A stretch of DNA of 6,073 nucleotides, taken from NCBI GenBank assembly GCA_004297635.1, contig SCUQ01000320.1, positions 1 through 6,073 on the forward strand. The letters run 5' to 3'. Positions 1-6,073 of the stretch are shown here, in pieces. Both the position numbers and the translations under genes were made by a program. The notes beneath the pieces were generated by a model. It did not search any database. It saw nothing but the letters and a program-made list of their open reading frames with translations, and was not told where the DNA came from. Position 1 is the stretch's first letter; the number at the start of each line of letters is the position of its first letter. The DNA comes from Rhizorhabdus sp. (GTDB taxonomy: Bacteria; Pseudomonadota; Alphaproteobacteria; Sphingomonadales; Sphingomonadaceae).

Positions 1-1
1 C

Positions 2-742
2 ATCATTGTCTTCCCCGCCATCGACCTGAAGGGCGGCCAGGTCGTCCGCCTCGCCGAGGGCGATATGGCGCGGGCCACCGTCTATGGCGACGATCCCGCC
101 GATCAGGCCCGCAAATTCGCCGAAGCCGGCGCCGAATGGCTCCATGTCGTCGATCTCGACGGTGCCTTCGCCGGCAAGGCGGTCAATGCCGGGGCCGTCG
201 AGGCGATCCTGAAGGCCTTTCCCGGCAAGGTCGAGCTGGGCGGCGGCATCCGTGACCGCGCCGGGATCGACCGCTGGCTGGGCCTTGGCGTCGAACGTGT
301 GATCATCGGCACCGCCGCGCTGCAAAATCCCGATCTGGTCAGGGAAGCCGCGCGGGAGCTGCCCGGCAGGATCGTCGTCGGCGTCGACGCGCGCGACGGT
401 TTCGTCGCCACCCATGGCTGGGCCGAGGTGTCGACGGTGAGCATCACCGATCTCGCCGATCGCTTTGCCGATGCCGGTGTCGCGTCGCTGCTGTTCACCG
501 ATGTCGGCCGCGACGGGCTGCTGAAAGGCTGCAATGTCGAGGCGACCGTTGCGCTCGCCCGCCACGCCTCGATCCCGGTGATCGCGAGCGGCGGCGTCGC
601 GAGCATCGCCGATATCCACGCGCTCGTACCGCATGCCGCCGATGGAATCGAAGGCGTCATCACCGGCCGCGCGCTTTATGACGGGCGGCTCGATCTGGCG
701 GAAGCGATCCGGGTGGCGAACGCCGGGGATTCGCGCGGATGA
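2..742 (+). CDS. hisA: HisA, ProFAR isomerase (5'-truncated by window edge)
   Basis: This enzyme is 1-(5-phosphoribosyl)-5-[(5-phosphoribosylamino)methylideneamino]imidazole-4-carboxamide isomerase (EC 5.3.1.16). It performs the Amadori-type isomerisation of ProFAR to PRFAR in cytoplasmic histidine synthesis. The frame is open from base 2 and reads [17 protein letters not shown], the classic HisA N-terminus, so only the initiator and perhaps one or two more codons lie outside the window. The ATG at 65 is in frame but falls after the catalytic strand and is not the true start. There are 246 visible residues, close to full length for this (beta/alpha)8 barrel. The expected catalytic aspartates are both present: visible residue 8 (PAID, bases 23-25) and residue 129 (GVDARDG, bases 386-388). 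Phosphate-binding loops GGGIRD and IASGGV are also seen. The stop codon overlaps the hisF start (ATGA), so translation is probably coupled. Confidence 0.96.
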   Translation: MIVFPAIDLKGGQVVRLAEGDMARATVYGDDPADQARKFAEAGAEWLHVVDLDGAFAGKAVNAGAVEAILKAFPGKVELGGGIRDRAGIDRWLGLGVERVIIGTAALQNPDLVREAARELPGRIVVGVDARDGFVATHGWAEVSTVSITDLADRFADAGVASLLFTDVGRDGLLKGCNVEATVALARHASIPVIASGGVASIADIHALVPHAADGIEGVITGRALYDGRLDLAEAIRVANAGDSRG

Positions 743-1500
743 CGGTCCGCGTCCGCGTCATCCCCTGTCTCGATGTCGCCGGCGGCCGCGTCGTCAAGGG
801 CGTCAACTTCGTCAATCTGGCGGATGCGGGCGATCCCGTCGAACAGGCGCGGGTCTATGACGCGGCGGGGGCCGACGAGCTCTGCTTCCTCGACATCACC
901 GCCAGCCATGAGGGGCGCGGCACGATCCTCGACGTGGTCGCGCGCACCGCGGCGGTCTGTTTCATGCCGCTCACTGTCGGCGGCGGGGTGCGCACCCCCG
1001 AGGATGCCCGCGCGCTGCTGCTCGCCGGTGCCGACAAGGTCGCGGTCAATTCCGCCGCCGTGGCGCGGCCGGAACTGTGCGCGGAGATGGCCGAGCGGTT
1101 CGGCGCGCAATGCGTGGTCGGTGCGGTCGATGCGCGCAATGTCGGCCCCGGCAAATGGGAAATCTACACCCATGGCGGCCGCAAGCCGACCGGCATCGAC
1201 GCGGTCGAGCATGCGAAGCGGCTGGCCTCGCTCGGCGCGGGCGAGATCCTGCTGACCTCGATGGACCGCGACGGCACCCGCGACGGCTATGACCTCGCGC
1301 TGACCCGCGCGATCGCCGATGCGGTGTCGGTGCCGGTGATCGCGAGCGGCGGCGTCGGCAATCTCGACCATCTTGTCGAAGGCGTCACGAAGGGCGGCGC
1401 CAGCGCGGTGCTGGCGGCGTCGATCTTCCATTTCGGCCGGCACAGCGTGGCGGACGCGCACGCCGCGCTGAAGGCGGCGGGGCTGCCGGTAAGACACTGA
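739..1500 (+). CDS. hisF: HisF, imidazole glycerol phosphate synthase cyclase subunit
   Basis: HisF is the cyclase subunit of imidazole-glycerol-phosphate synthase. It uses ammonia delivered by the glutaminase HisH to convert PRFAR into IGP and AICAR, linking histidine and purine synthesis. The product is 253 residues, the family norm. The N-terminus [16 protein letters not shown] carries catalytic Asp12, and GAVDARN carries Asp131; these correspond to Asp11 and Asp130 of the well-studied Thermotoga enzyme. Phosphate-binding and barrel motifs LTVGGGVR (78-85), SMDRDGT (174-180) and VIASGGVG (200-207) are intact. The ATG at 739 lies in an ATGA overlap with the hisA stop. A modest purine-rich stretch (GGGGAT, 724-729) precedes it, so coupling probably supplies most of the initiation. 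HisE, often next to HisF in alphaproteobacteria, does not follow; the next gene is convergent. Confidence 0.97.
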   Translation: MTVRVRVIPCLDVAGGRVVKGVNFVNLADAGDPVEQARVYDAAGADELCFLDITASHEGRGTILDVVARTAAVCFMPLTVGGGVRTPEDARALLLAGADKVAVNSAAVARPELCAEMAERFGAQCVVGAVDARNVGPGKWEIYTHGGRKPTGIDAVEHAKRLASLGAGEILLTSMDRDGTRDGYDLALTRAIADAVSVPVIASGGVGNLDHLVEGVTKGGASAVLAASIFHFGRHSVADAHAALKAAGLPVRH

Positions 1501-1501
1501 T

Positions 1502-1627
1502 TCCTCCCCGGCACGGGGAGAGGGAGCGCGCAGCGGTGGGGCGCGTCGCCCCATTTCGCTCGTTGCGTCCAGCCTCGCTCCCCCTCCACCATGCTACGCA
1601 TGGTCCCCCTCCCCATGCCGGGGAGGA
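1502..1627. repeat. Intergenic inverted repeat with nested hairpins (REP/MITE-like)
   Basis: This element fills almost the whole gap between convergent hisF and gor. Its outer arms, 1502-1520 and 1609-1627, are inverted copies matching at 18 of 19 positions. Each arm is itself a small hairpin: CTCCCCG-gca-CGGGGAG at 1504-1520, and CCTCCCC-atgcc-GGGGAGG at 1608-1626. Two further perfect 7-bp stems with 3-nt loops lie inside: TGGGGCG-cgt-CGCCCCA (1537-1553) and ACCATGC-tac-GCATGGT (1588-1604). No convincing protein is encoded across it. The pattern resembles dispersed palindromic repeats that I associate with sphingomonad genomes, but copy number cannot be seen from one window. Because it sits between two converging stop codons, its RNA hairpins could serve as a bidirectional transcription end or 3' stabiliser. 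No U-tract typical of an intrinsic terminator follows the hairpins. Confidence 0.8.
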
Positions 1628-1633
1628 TAGGGT

Positions 1634-2980
1634 TCACTTCATCAGCACCAGTTCTTCGGCCATCGACGGATGCAGCGCGACGGTATCGTCGAACTGCGCC
1701 TTGGTGAGCCCGGCCTTCACCGCGATCGCCGCCGCCTGGAGGATTTCGGGGGCGTCGGGGCTGATCATGTGGATGCCCAGCACCACGTCGGTTTCGGGAT
1801 GGACGACCAGCTTGTAGAGCGAGCGTTCGGATTTGCCCGCCAGCACGTTGCGCATCGGGCGGAAATCCGATGTGAAGATCTTCGGCGCGCCATATTGCTC
1901 GCGGGCCTGGCGCTCGGTGAGGCCGACGCCGGCCATCGGCGGGTTGCTGAACACCGCGCTCGGGATATTCGCATAGTCGACCCGGTGCGGCTTGCCGCCG
2001 AACAGCGTGTCGGCGAAGGCCTGCCCCTCGCGGATCGCGACGGGGGTCAGCTGCACCCGGTCGGTCACGTCGCCGACCGCGTAGATCGAGGGCACCGACG
2101 AGCGGTTGTCCTCGTCGACGATGATCGCGCCTTTCTCGTTGATCTCGACCCCGGCCTTCTCCAGCCCGAGCCCCTCGATCTTCGGGCTGCGGCCGATCGC
2201 ATAGAGCAGCAGATCGGTGTCGCACTTCTCATGGTCCTTGAAGTGGACGCACAGTGTGCCGTCCTCATTCTTCTCGACCTTCTCGAAGCTGGCGTTGAAG
2301 ATGAACTCGATCCCCTTCTGGGTGGAAATCTGGAACAGCCGGTCGCGAATCTGCTCGTCATAGCCGCGCAGGATCTGGTCGGAGCGGTTGACCACCGTCA
2401 CCTTGCTGCCCAGCGCATGGAAGATCCCGGCGAACTCGTTGGCGATATAGCCGGCGCCCGCGATCACGACGCGCTTGGGCAGTTCGTCGATATAGAAGAC
2501 CTCGTTTGAGGTTATGCCATGCTCGGCGCCGGGAACCTGCGGCACGACCGGCCAGGCGCCGGTCGCGATCAGGATATATTTGGCGGTGACGGTACGGCCG
2601 CTGGCCAGCGTCACCTCGTTCGGCCCCGAAAGCGTCGCGCGCTCCTTGAAGATCTCGACCTTGTTGTTGTCGAGCGTGTTCGTGTAGAGCCCCTCGATCC
2701 GGTCGACATCGGTGTTGACGTTGTCGCGCAGCACCTTCCAGTCGAAGCTCGTCTCGCCCAGCGTCCAGCCGTAGCGCGCCGCATCGTGCAGGTCCTCGGC
2801 GAAATGCGATCCATAGACGAGCATCTTCTTCGGTACGCAGCCGCGGATCACGCAGGTGCCGCCGATGCGATGCTCCTCGGCAACGGCGACCTTCGCGCCA
2901 TAGGCGGCCGCGACCCGCGAGGCGCGCACCCCGCCCGATCCCGCGCCGATCACGAACAGGTCATAGTCATAGTCGGCCAT
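1634..2980 (-). CDS. gor: Glutathione-disulfide reductase
   Basis: This is an NADPH-dependent flavoprotein that reduces glutathione disulfide to two GSH (EC 1.8.1.7), a cytoplasmic homodimer maintaining thiol redox balance. The product is 448 residues. The N-terminal FAD site is GAGSGGVRASR (12-22). The redox-active disulfide is Cys43/Cys48 in GGTCVIRGCVPKK, the version seen in plant and many alphaproteobacterial enzymes. The NADPH fold begins at GAGYIANEFAG (175-185), and Arg199 and Arg205 (NR...LR) match the two arginines that bind the NADPH 2'-phosphate, which argues for NADPH and for GR over lipoamide dehydrogenase. The second FAD motif is YAVGDV (300-305). The C-terminal dimer-interface motif HPSMAEE supplies the catalytic base His437 and Glu442. 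The ATG start at 2980 is supported by an upstream AAGGA. The gene converges on hisF and lies 153 bp downstream of the response regulator. Confidence 0.96.
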   Translation of the reverse strand: MADYDYDLFVIGAGSGGVRASRVAAAYGAKVAVAEEHRIGGTCVIRGCVPKKMLVYGSHFAEDLHDAARYGWTLGETSFDWKVLRDNVNTDVDRIEGLYTNTLDNNKVEIFKERATLSGPNEVTLASGRTVTAKYILIATGAWPVVPQVPGAEHGITSNEVFYIDELPKRVVIAGAGYIANEFAGIFHALGSKVTVVNRSDQILRGYDEQIRDRLFQISTQKGIEFIFNASFEKVEKNEDGTLCVHFKDHEKCDTDLLLYAIGRSPKIEGLGLEKAGVEINEKGAIIVDEDNRSSVPSIYAVGDVTDRVQLTPVAIREGQAFADTLFGGKPHRVDYANIPSAVFSNPPMAGVGLTERQAREQYGAPKIFTSDFRPMRNVLAGKSERSLYKLVVHPETDVVLGIHMISPDAPEILQAAAIAVKAGLTKAQFDDTVALHPSMAEELVLMK

Positions 2981-3133
2981 CGGCGCGCTTCCTTCAGGTA
3001 CGGTTGATCGGCGCCGATATGGCGATGCGACGCGCCAACCGCAAACCGATGTTATCGGTCAGAGTGATCGAAGAAAGGCTTCGTCGCCACCGGAAGGCTC
3101 ATCGCATCGCGCCGGAACGGCCGAAACGGCACC
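2981..3133 (-). promoter_or_regulatory. Gap upstream of gor with palindromes and a weak promoter candidate
   Basis: This 153-bp non-coding stretch separates the response-regulator stop from the gor start. It holds a perfect 12-bp palindrome ATCGGCGCCGAT (3007-3018) and a second inverted repeat ACCGAT-gtt-ATCGGT (3045-3059), so the ATCGG/CCGAT half-site occurs four times. A wider pair, CGGTTG (3001-3006) and CAACCG (3036-3041), flanks the first palindrome. A weak sigma70-like candidate on the - strand is TTGCGG (3039-3044), a 17-bp spacer, then CATATC (3016-3021); the -10 matches consensus poorly. The palindrome would overlap that -10, as an operator might. A 5-bp stem CGAAG/CTTCG (3069-3083) lies nearer the regulator gene but has no U-tract, so no intrinsic terminator is evident. 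All regulatory roles are inference. Confidence 0.35.
2990..2994 (-). promoter_or_regulatory. Ribosome binding site of gor
   Basis: On the - strand this reads AAGGA within GAAGGAAG, nine bases before the ATG at 2980. It supports that start, which also places the conserved FAD-binding strand (YDLFVIGAGSGG) a few residues from the N-terminus, as expected for the family. Confidence 0.7.
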
Positions 3134-3760
3134 TCATTTGGGAAAGACCGGTACGAGGCCCGCCGCGAAGGCGATCCGCACCGCTTCGGCGACGCTCCGG
3201 ACGCCGAGCTTGTCCATCAGATTGGCGCGGTAGATTTCGACGGTGCGGGGGCTGATATCCAGTTCGAAGGCGATGATCTTGTTCGCCTTGCCGTCGATCA
3301 GGCCGAGCAGCACATCCTTCTCGCGCGGGGTGAGCCGATCGATGCCGTCGCGGGCCGACTGGATCGCACTCGCTTCCCGCTCACGATCCTCGATCCGGGA
3401 AAAGCCGTTGGCGAGCGCGTTGAGCAACATGCGGTTGTCATAGGGCTTCTCGATGAAGTCGATCGCGCCCGACTTCATCGCTTCGACGGCGATACCGATG
3501 TCGCCCTGGCCGGTAAGCAGGATCGTCTCGAAGCGACCGTCCAGCTGCTGGAGCTTGAGCAGCACATCCAGCCCGTTCATCCCCGGCATGTTGAGATCGA
3601 GCAGCACGCAGCCGGCCTCCAGGTGGGCCAGCTGATCCAGAAAGGCCTCGCCCGATGCGAAGGACCGGGTGACGAAGCCCCCCGCCACATCGAGCAGCAC
3701 CTCGACCGAGTGGCGCAGGGCATCATCGTCATCGACGACATAGACGTTCCGGCTGCTCAC
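3134..3760 (-). CDS. FixJ-type response regulator (receiver + LuxR HTH)
   Basis: This is a cytoplasmic transcription factor of the FixJ/NarL group, 208 residues, close to FixJ length. The receiver domain (about 4-118) has the acidic pocket at Asp10-Asp13, phospho-acceptor Asp55 in LLDLNMPGMNG, conserved Thr83 in LLTGQGD and Lys105 in IEKPY. The linker leads to a LuxR-type helix-turn-helix (about 140-200): LTPREKDVL, then NKIIAFELDISPRTVEIYR containing the recognition helix. Phosphorylation at Asp55 would be expected to promote dimerisation and DNA binding. The start is GTG at 3760, overlapping the kinase stop codon (GTGA) and preceded by a strong GGAGGA. The kinase is thus its obvious partner, in the same operon. 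The MKSGAIDFIEKPY stretch is very close to FixJ, but its targets cannot be read from the window and I do not assign a fixJ symbol. gor, immediately downstream, is one possible target. Confidence 0.93.
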   Translation of the reverse strand: MSSRNVYVVDDDDALRHSVEVLLDVAGGFVTRSFASGEAFLDQLAHLEAGCVLLDLNMPGMNGLDVLLKLQQLDGRFETILLTGQGDIGIAVEAMKSGAIDFIEKPYDNRMLLNALANGFSRIEDREREASAIQSARDGIDRLTPREKDVLLGLIDGKANKIIAFELDISPRTVEIYRANLMDKLGVRSVAEAVRIAFAAGLVPVFPK

Positions 3761-5886
3761 GCTGCATCCTCCATGACCGGCAGGGTGAAGCGGAAGGTCG
3801 CCCCCACCTCGGGCGATGCGGCGGCCGAAAGCTGCCCGCCATGCGCCTCGATGATCCGGCGCGATATCGCGAGGCCGAAGCCCAGCCCCTCGCGCTTGGT
3901 GGTCGCAAAGGGACTGAACAGACGCTCCAGCATCTCGGGCGCGATGCCCGGTCCGGAATCCCGCACTTCGATCTCGATCAAATTATCTCTCGCCATCTTG
4001 GTTGATATGAACAGCTCGCGGCGGCCGCCATCCTGCGCCGCCATCGCATCGGCGGCGTTGCGGATCAGGTTGACCAGCACCTGCTGGATCTGGATGCGGT
4101 CGCATAGCACGAGCCGCGTCTCGCTTTCGAAATCATAGAACAGGCGAATGCCGAAGCTGCTGCTGTTGAACAGTGCCAGCGCCGCCGCCTCGCGGACCAG
4201 GCTGGTCAGTCCTTCGCCGCGCATGTCAGCCTCCCCGCGCAGGATGAAGGCACGCAGTCGCCGGATGATCTCGCCCGCGCGCGATGCCTGTTCGCTGGCG
4301 CGGTGGACGGCGTGGCGCAGCCGTTCCGGGTCGGTCCCCGCGCCTGCATCGAGCATCAGGTCGACCGCACCGAGAAAGTTCACGATCGCCGAGAGCGGCT
4401 GGCTCAGCTCATGGGCGAGCGCGCCCGCCATCTCGCCCATCATGCCGAGCCGCGAAACCTGCGCCAGATCGTTGGTCAGCCGGTGGAAACGCTCCTCGGT
4501 GGCGATGGTCGGCCGCATGTCCCGTCCGAACACGACATAGATGCGGGCGCCCTCGACCAGGGCATCGCCGACCACGAAGGAAATCGGCATCGTCTCGCCA
4601 TTCGCCCGGCACACCCTGACCGGCACCGGCCAGCCGCGATCGGCCGCCGCGGTCTCCTGCAGAAACTCGCGATGGATCGCTTTGCGCGCGCGCTGGTCAT
4701 CGATCAGATCGGCGAGCCGCGTGCCGATCAGCGCATCGGGGGCATAGCCAAGCATCTCTCCGGCGGTGGCGCTGCACGCGCGCACCACGCCGCGTTCGTT
4801 GCACACGAACATCGCATCGGGAACGGTCGCCAGGATCGCCCGCCGTTCCGCTTCCCCGGCGCGCAGCGCCTCTTCCCCCGCGCGGCGCTCGGTGACGTCG
4901 AGATGGGTGCCCAGCAGCCGGATCGGCCGGCCCGCCTCATCGCGTATGATCCGCGCCCAGCCTTCGGCGAACCGCTGCATGCCATCGGCGTGATGGAAAT
5001 CGAAATCGAAGTGCAGCCGGTCCTCGCCGCTCCCCACCGCGCGTTCCACGAGCTTGCCGATCTGGCGTGCATGCTCTCCCTGCCAATGATCGGCCGCCGC
5101 CCCCGCCTCCCCGCCGAAGAAGCGGTCGCCGGCCGTGGTCCAGATCGTCCGCCGTTCGATCAGGTCGACTTCATAGATGAAGATGCCCTGCACCGAGACG
5201 GCGGTGGCCAGCCGCGCTTCGCTGAGCCGCAACGCATCCTCAGCGCGGCGCTGCTCGGTGATGTCCGTCACGGACACCACGGCCGAATAACGGTCGCCGC
5301 CATGCTCGAACAGGCGGACGTTGCCGCCGATGATCAGTTCTCGACCGTCGCGGTGGCGTTCGACCATCTCCTGGGACAGCGAACCGCGGCTTTTGAGGGT
5401 CTGCCACAATTCGGCGGGCGGCACCGACGTCTGGCAATGCAGAAGCTCGACCCGCTTGCGGCCGATCGCCAGGGCCTTCGGCCAGCCGTAGATCGCTTCG
5501 CAACCTCGGGACCAGTGGCGGATGATGCCCTGACCGTCGACGATCATCACCGCCGCCACATCGGCCGCGTCCATCAGTTCGCGTCGCGCCAGCGTGGGCG
5601 CAGCCGGCATGGACGTGCGCCACGACCAGACCATCACCCCGCCCGACGCCAGCCCTGCGAGGATCATAGCCGTGATCATCACGGCATCGCCAACGCTGAA
5701 GGGCGGCGCCATATAGGCGGCCTTCACCATCGCCGCGACGATGATGATCGCAAACAGCGCCGAAAGACCAATGGTCCGGCGATCGAGAGCCAGCCGCGGC
5801 CAGCCGCGCTGCGTGACATGTTCGGCCCGCGTCTGCGTATCCCCCCCTTTCGGGTGCAAGCGGTGACGTGACCTGTAGCGTAGCAC
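3757..5886 (-). CDS. FixL-like membrane histidine kinase with three PAS-like domains
   Basis: This is a 709-residue sensor kinase. An Arg-rich N-terminus precedes two hydrophobic helices (about 39-58 and 67-89) joined by only about 8 residues, so there is no periplasmic sensor domain. Three PAS-like domains follow: about 104-212 (ends VTDITEQRRAEDAL), 220-335 (ends LDVTERRAGEEAL) and 342-460. The linkers look like signalling coiled coils. The dimerisation/phosphotransfer domain resembles FixL: MGEMAGALAHELSQPLSAI, with autokinase His492. The ATPase domain is complete: N-box NLIRNAADAM (606-615), G1 DSGPGIAP (643-650), F-box LFSPFATTK and G2 GLGFGLAIS (667-675). No receiver domain is fused. 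The partner regulator overlaps by GTGA. The start is weak: GTG at 5886 has no clear Shine-Dalgarno, and TTG at 5859 is the only other standard start before the first membrane helix. The ligand is unknown; His405 in the third PAS lies where FixL has its heme ligand, but the alignment is unsure. Confidence 0.92.
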   Translation of the reverse strand: MLRYRSRHRLHPKGGDTQTRAEHVTQRGWPRLALDRRTIGLSALFAIIIVAAMVKAAYMAPPFSVGDAVMITAMILAGLASGGVMVWSWRTSMPAAPTLARRELMDAADVAAVMIVDGQGIIRHWSRGCEAIYGWPKALAIGRKRVELLHCQTSVPPAELWQTLKSRGSLSQEMVERHRDGRELIIGGNVRLFEHGGDRYSAVVSVTDITEQRRAEDALRLSEARLATAVSVQGIFIYEVDLIERRTIWTTAGDRFFGGEAGAAADHWQGEHARQIGKLVERAVGSGEDRLHFDFDFHHADGMQRFAEGWARIIRDEAGRPIRLLGTHLDVTERRAGEEALRAGEAERRAILATVPDAMFVCNERGVVRACSATAGEMLGYAPDALIGTRLADLIDDQRARKAIHREFLQETAAADRGWPVPVRVCRANGETMPISFVVGDALVEGARIYVVFGRDMRPTIATEERFHRLTNDLAQVSRLGMMGEMAGALAHELSQPLSAIVNFLGAVDLMLDAGAGTDPERLRHAVHRASEQASRAGEIIRRLRAFILRGEADMRGEGLTSLVREAAALALFNSSSFGIRLFYDFESETRLVLCDRIQIQQVLVNLIRNAADAMAAQDGGRRELFISTKMARDNLIEIEVRDSGPGIAPEMLERLFSPFATTKREGLGFGLAISRRIIEAHGGQLSAAASPEVGATFRFTLPVMEDAA
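3767..3772 (-). promoter_or_regulatory. Strong ribosome binding site for the response regulator
   Basis: On the - strand this reads GGAGGA, six bases before the GTG at 3760. It lies within the last codons of the kinase gene. It fixes the regulator start and suggests initiation independent of, or in addition to, coupling from the kinase stop codon. Confidence 0.75.
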
Positions 5887-5944
5887 CGACGTAAATATCG
5901 GAAAAGTTGCAGATATACGGCCTTGAAGCGCCGCCGCTGCCGCT
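5860..5944 (-). promoter_or_regulatory. AT-richer region upstream of the kinase, possible promoter
   Basis: The 58 bp between the upstream stop codon and the kinase GTG, plus the first codons of the kinase, include an AT-richer patch (5889-5920) that stands out from its GC-rich surroundings. One weak - strand promoter candidate is TTTTCC (5900-5905), a 17-bp spacer, then TACGCT (5877-5882). Transcription would then begin near 5870, inside the assumed coding region, which would favour the TTG at 5859 as the start. This is inference. Read-through from the upstream lyase-like gene is equally possible, because no terminator hairpin is visible between the two. Confidence 0.25.
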
Positions 5945-6073
5945 CTAGCGTGAGCGGTCGCACACCGCCGTCAGGCCTGCACGTGCCAGGATCTTCTGGG
6001 CCTGGTCGAGGTGGAGGCGTTCCACCATCTCGCCACCCACGCTGATCGCACCCTTCCCGGCATTCGCGGCGTC
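5945..6073 (-). CDS. C-terminal end of probable HpcH/HpaI aldolase / citrate lyase beta-type protein
   Basis: The last 42 codons and TAG stop of a gene that enters from the right edge are visible. The residues read DAANAGKGAISVGGEMVERL and continue HLDQAQKILARAGL to a short polar tail. The pattern G-[KR]-G-A-x-x-V-x-G-x-M-[VI]-[ED], followed by a helix with QA and ARA, matches the C-terminal end of CitE/malyl-CoA lyase-type proteins (HpcH/HpaI superfamily), which cleave or form acyl-CoA esters of malate-like acids with Mg2+. The catalytic residues lie outside the window, so specificity cannot be told and family membership rests on this short tail alone. The stop is 58 bp upstream of the kinase GTG on the same strand, so co-transcription is possible. 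Confidence 0.6.
   Translation of the reverse strand, partial: DAANAGKGAISVGGEMVERLHLDQAQKILARAGLTAVCDRSR

Noticed and set aside
676..1554. A 292-codon - strand open frame antisense to hisF
   Set aside because: It is in codon register with hisF and explained by rare TTA/CTA/TCA use. It also runs through the intergenic repeat, and its composition is not protein-like.
1588..1604. Perfect hairpin inside the intergenic repeat considered as a rho-independent terminator
   Set aside because: The stem is good, but neither side is followed by a T-tract, so I describe it only as part of the repeat.
1287..2225. A 312-codon - strand open frame spanning gor, the repeat and the end of hisF
   Set aside because: It is an out-of-frame shadow of gor with Arg-rich composition, and it crosses two gene ends and a hairpin element.
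1670..2509. A 279-codon + strand open frame antisense to gor
   Set aside because: It is in the same codon-register relation to gor, has low-complexity charged composition and no domain, and gor is intact on the other strand.
3069..3083. CGAAG/CTTCG stem downstream of the response regulator considered as a terminator
   Set aside because: The stem is only 5 bp and no U-rich run follows on the - strand.
4303..5871. A 522-codon + strand open frame antisense to the histidine kinase
   Set aside because: It lies in exact codon register with the kinase, so its stops would need TTA, CTA or TCA codons in the kinase, which are rare in this GC-rich genome. Its product is an Arg/His/Asp-rich string with no recognisable domain, while the kinase strand has complete catalytic motifs.
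5724..5963. A 79-codon - strand open frame overlapping the kinase start
   Set aside because: It runs through the end of the lyase-like gene and the kinase N-terminus in another frame, becomes a Ser/Arg string where the kinase encodes a membrane helix, and has no recognisable domain.

Overview
The window looks like an ordinary chromosomal segment of a high-GC alphaproteobacterium. A sphingomonad (Sphingomonas, Sphingopyxis, Sphingobium group) is most likely. The basis is the G/C-rich third codon positions, the GGTCVIRGC-type glutathione reductase, the FixL/FixJ-type regulator pair, and an intergenic inverted repeat built on CTCCCCG...CGGGGAG that resembles dispersed repeats I associate with sphingomonad genomes. 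The organism assignment is inference; no rRNA or other marker is present.

Layout. From the left edge, two histidine-biosynthesis genes run on the + strand: hisA (missing only its first codon or codons) and hisF, joined by an ATGA overlap. A structured inverted repeat of about 126 bp fills the gap between hisF and the next gene, which converges on it from the - strand. Everything to the right is on the - strand. In transcription order from the right edge these are: the last 42 codons of a probable HpcH/HpaI aldolase / citrate lyase beta-type protein; a 709-residue membrane histidine kinase with three PAS-like domains; its FixJ-type response regulator, overlapping by GTGA; a 153-bp non-coding gap with palindromes; and gor (glutathione-disulfide reductase).

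How the genes work together. HisA and HisF catalyse consecutive steps of histidine synthesis: ProFAR isomerisation, then the cyclase half of imidazole-glycerol-phosphate synthase with HisH, which is not in the window. The kinase and regulator form a complete two-component system: autokinase His492, receiver Asp55, LuxR-type DNA-binding output. Its signal is probably sensed in the cytoplasm or membrane, because the loop between the two membrane helices is only a few residues long. Gor recycles glutathione with NADPH. It lies downstream of the regulator on the same strand but probably has its own control region, and whether the regulator acts on it is unknown.

I found no CRISPR array, transposase, phage gene, tRNA, rRNA or defence system, and no convincing undescribed system. 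The points most worth a second look are the intergenic repeat, the uncertain start of the kinase gene, whether the third PAS domain binds heme, and the palindromes upstream of gor.
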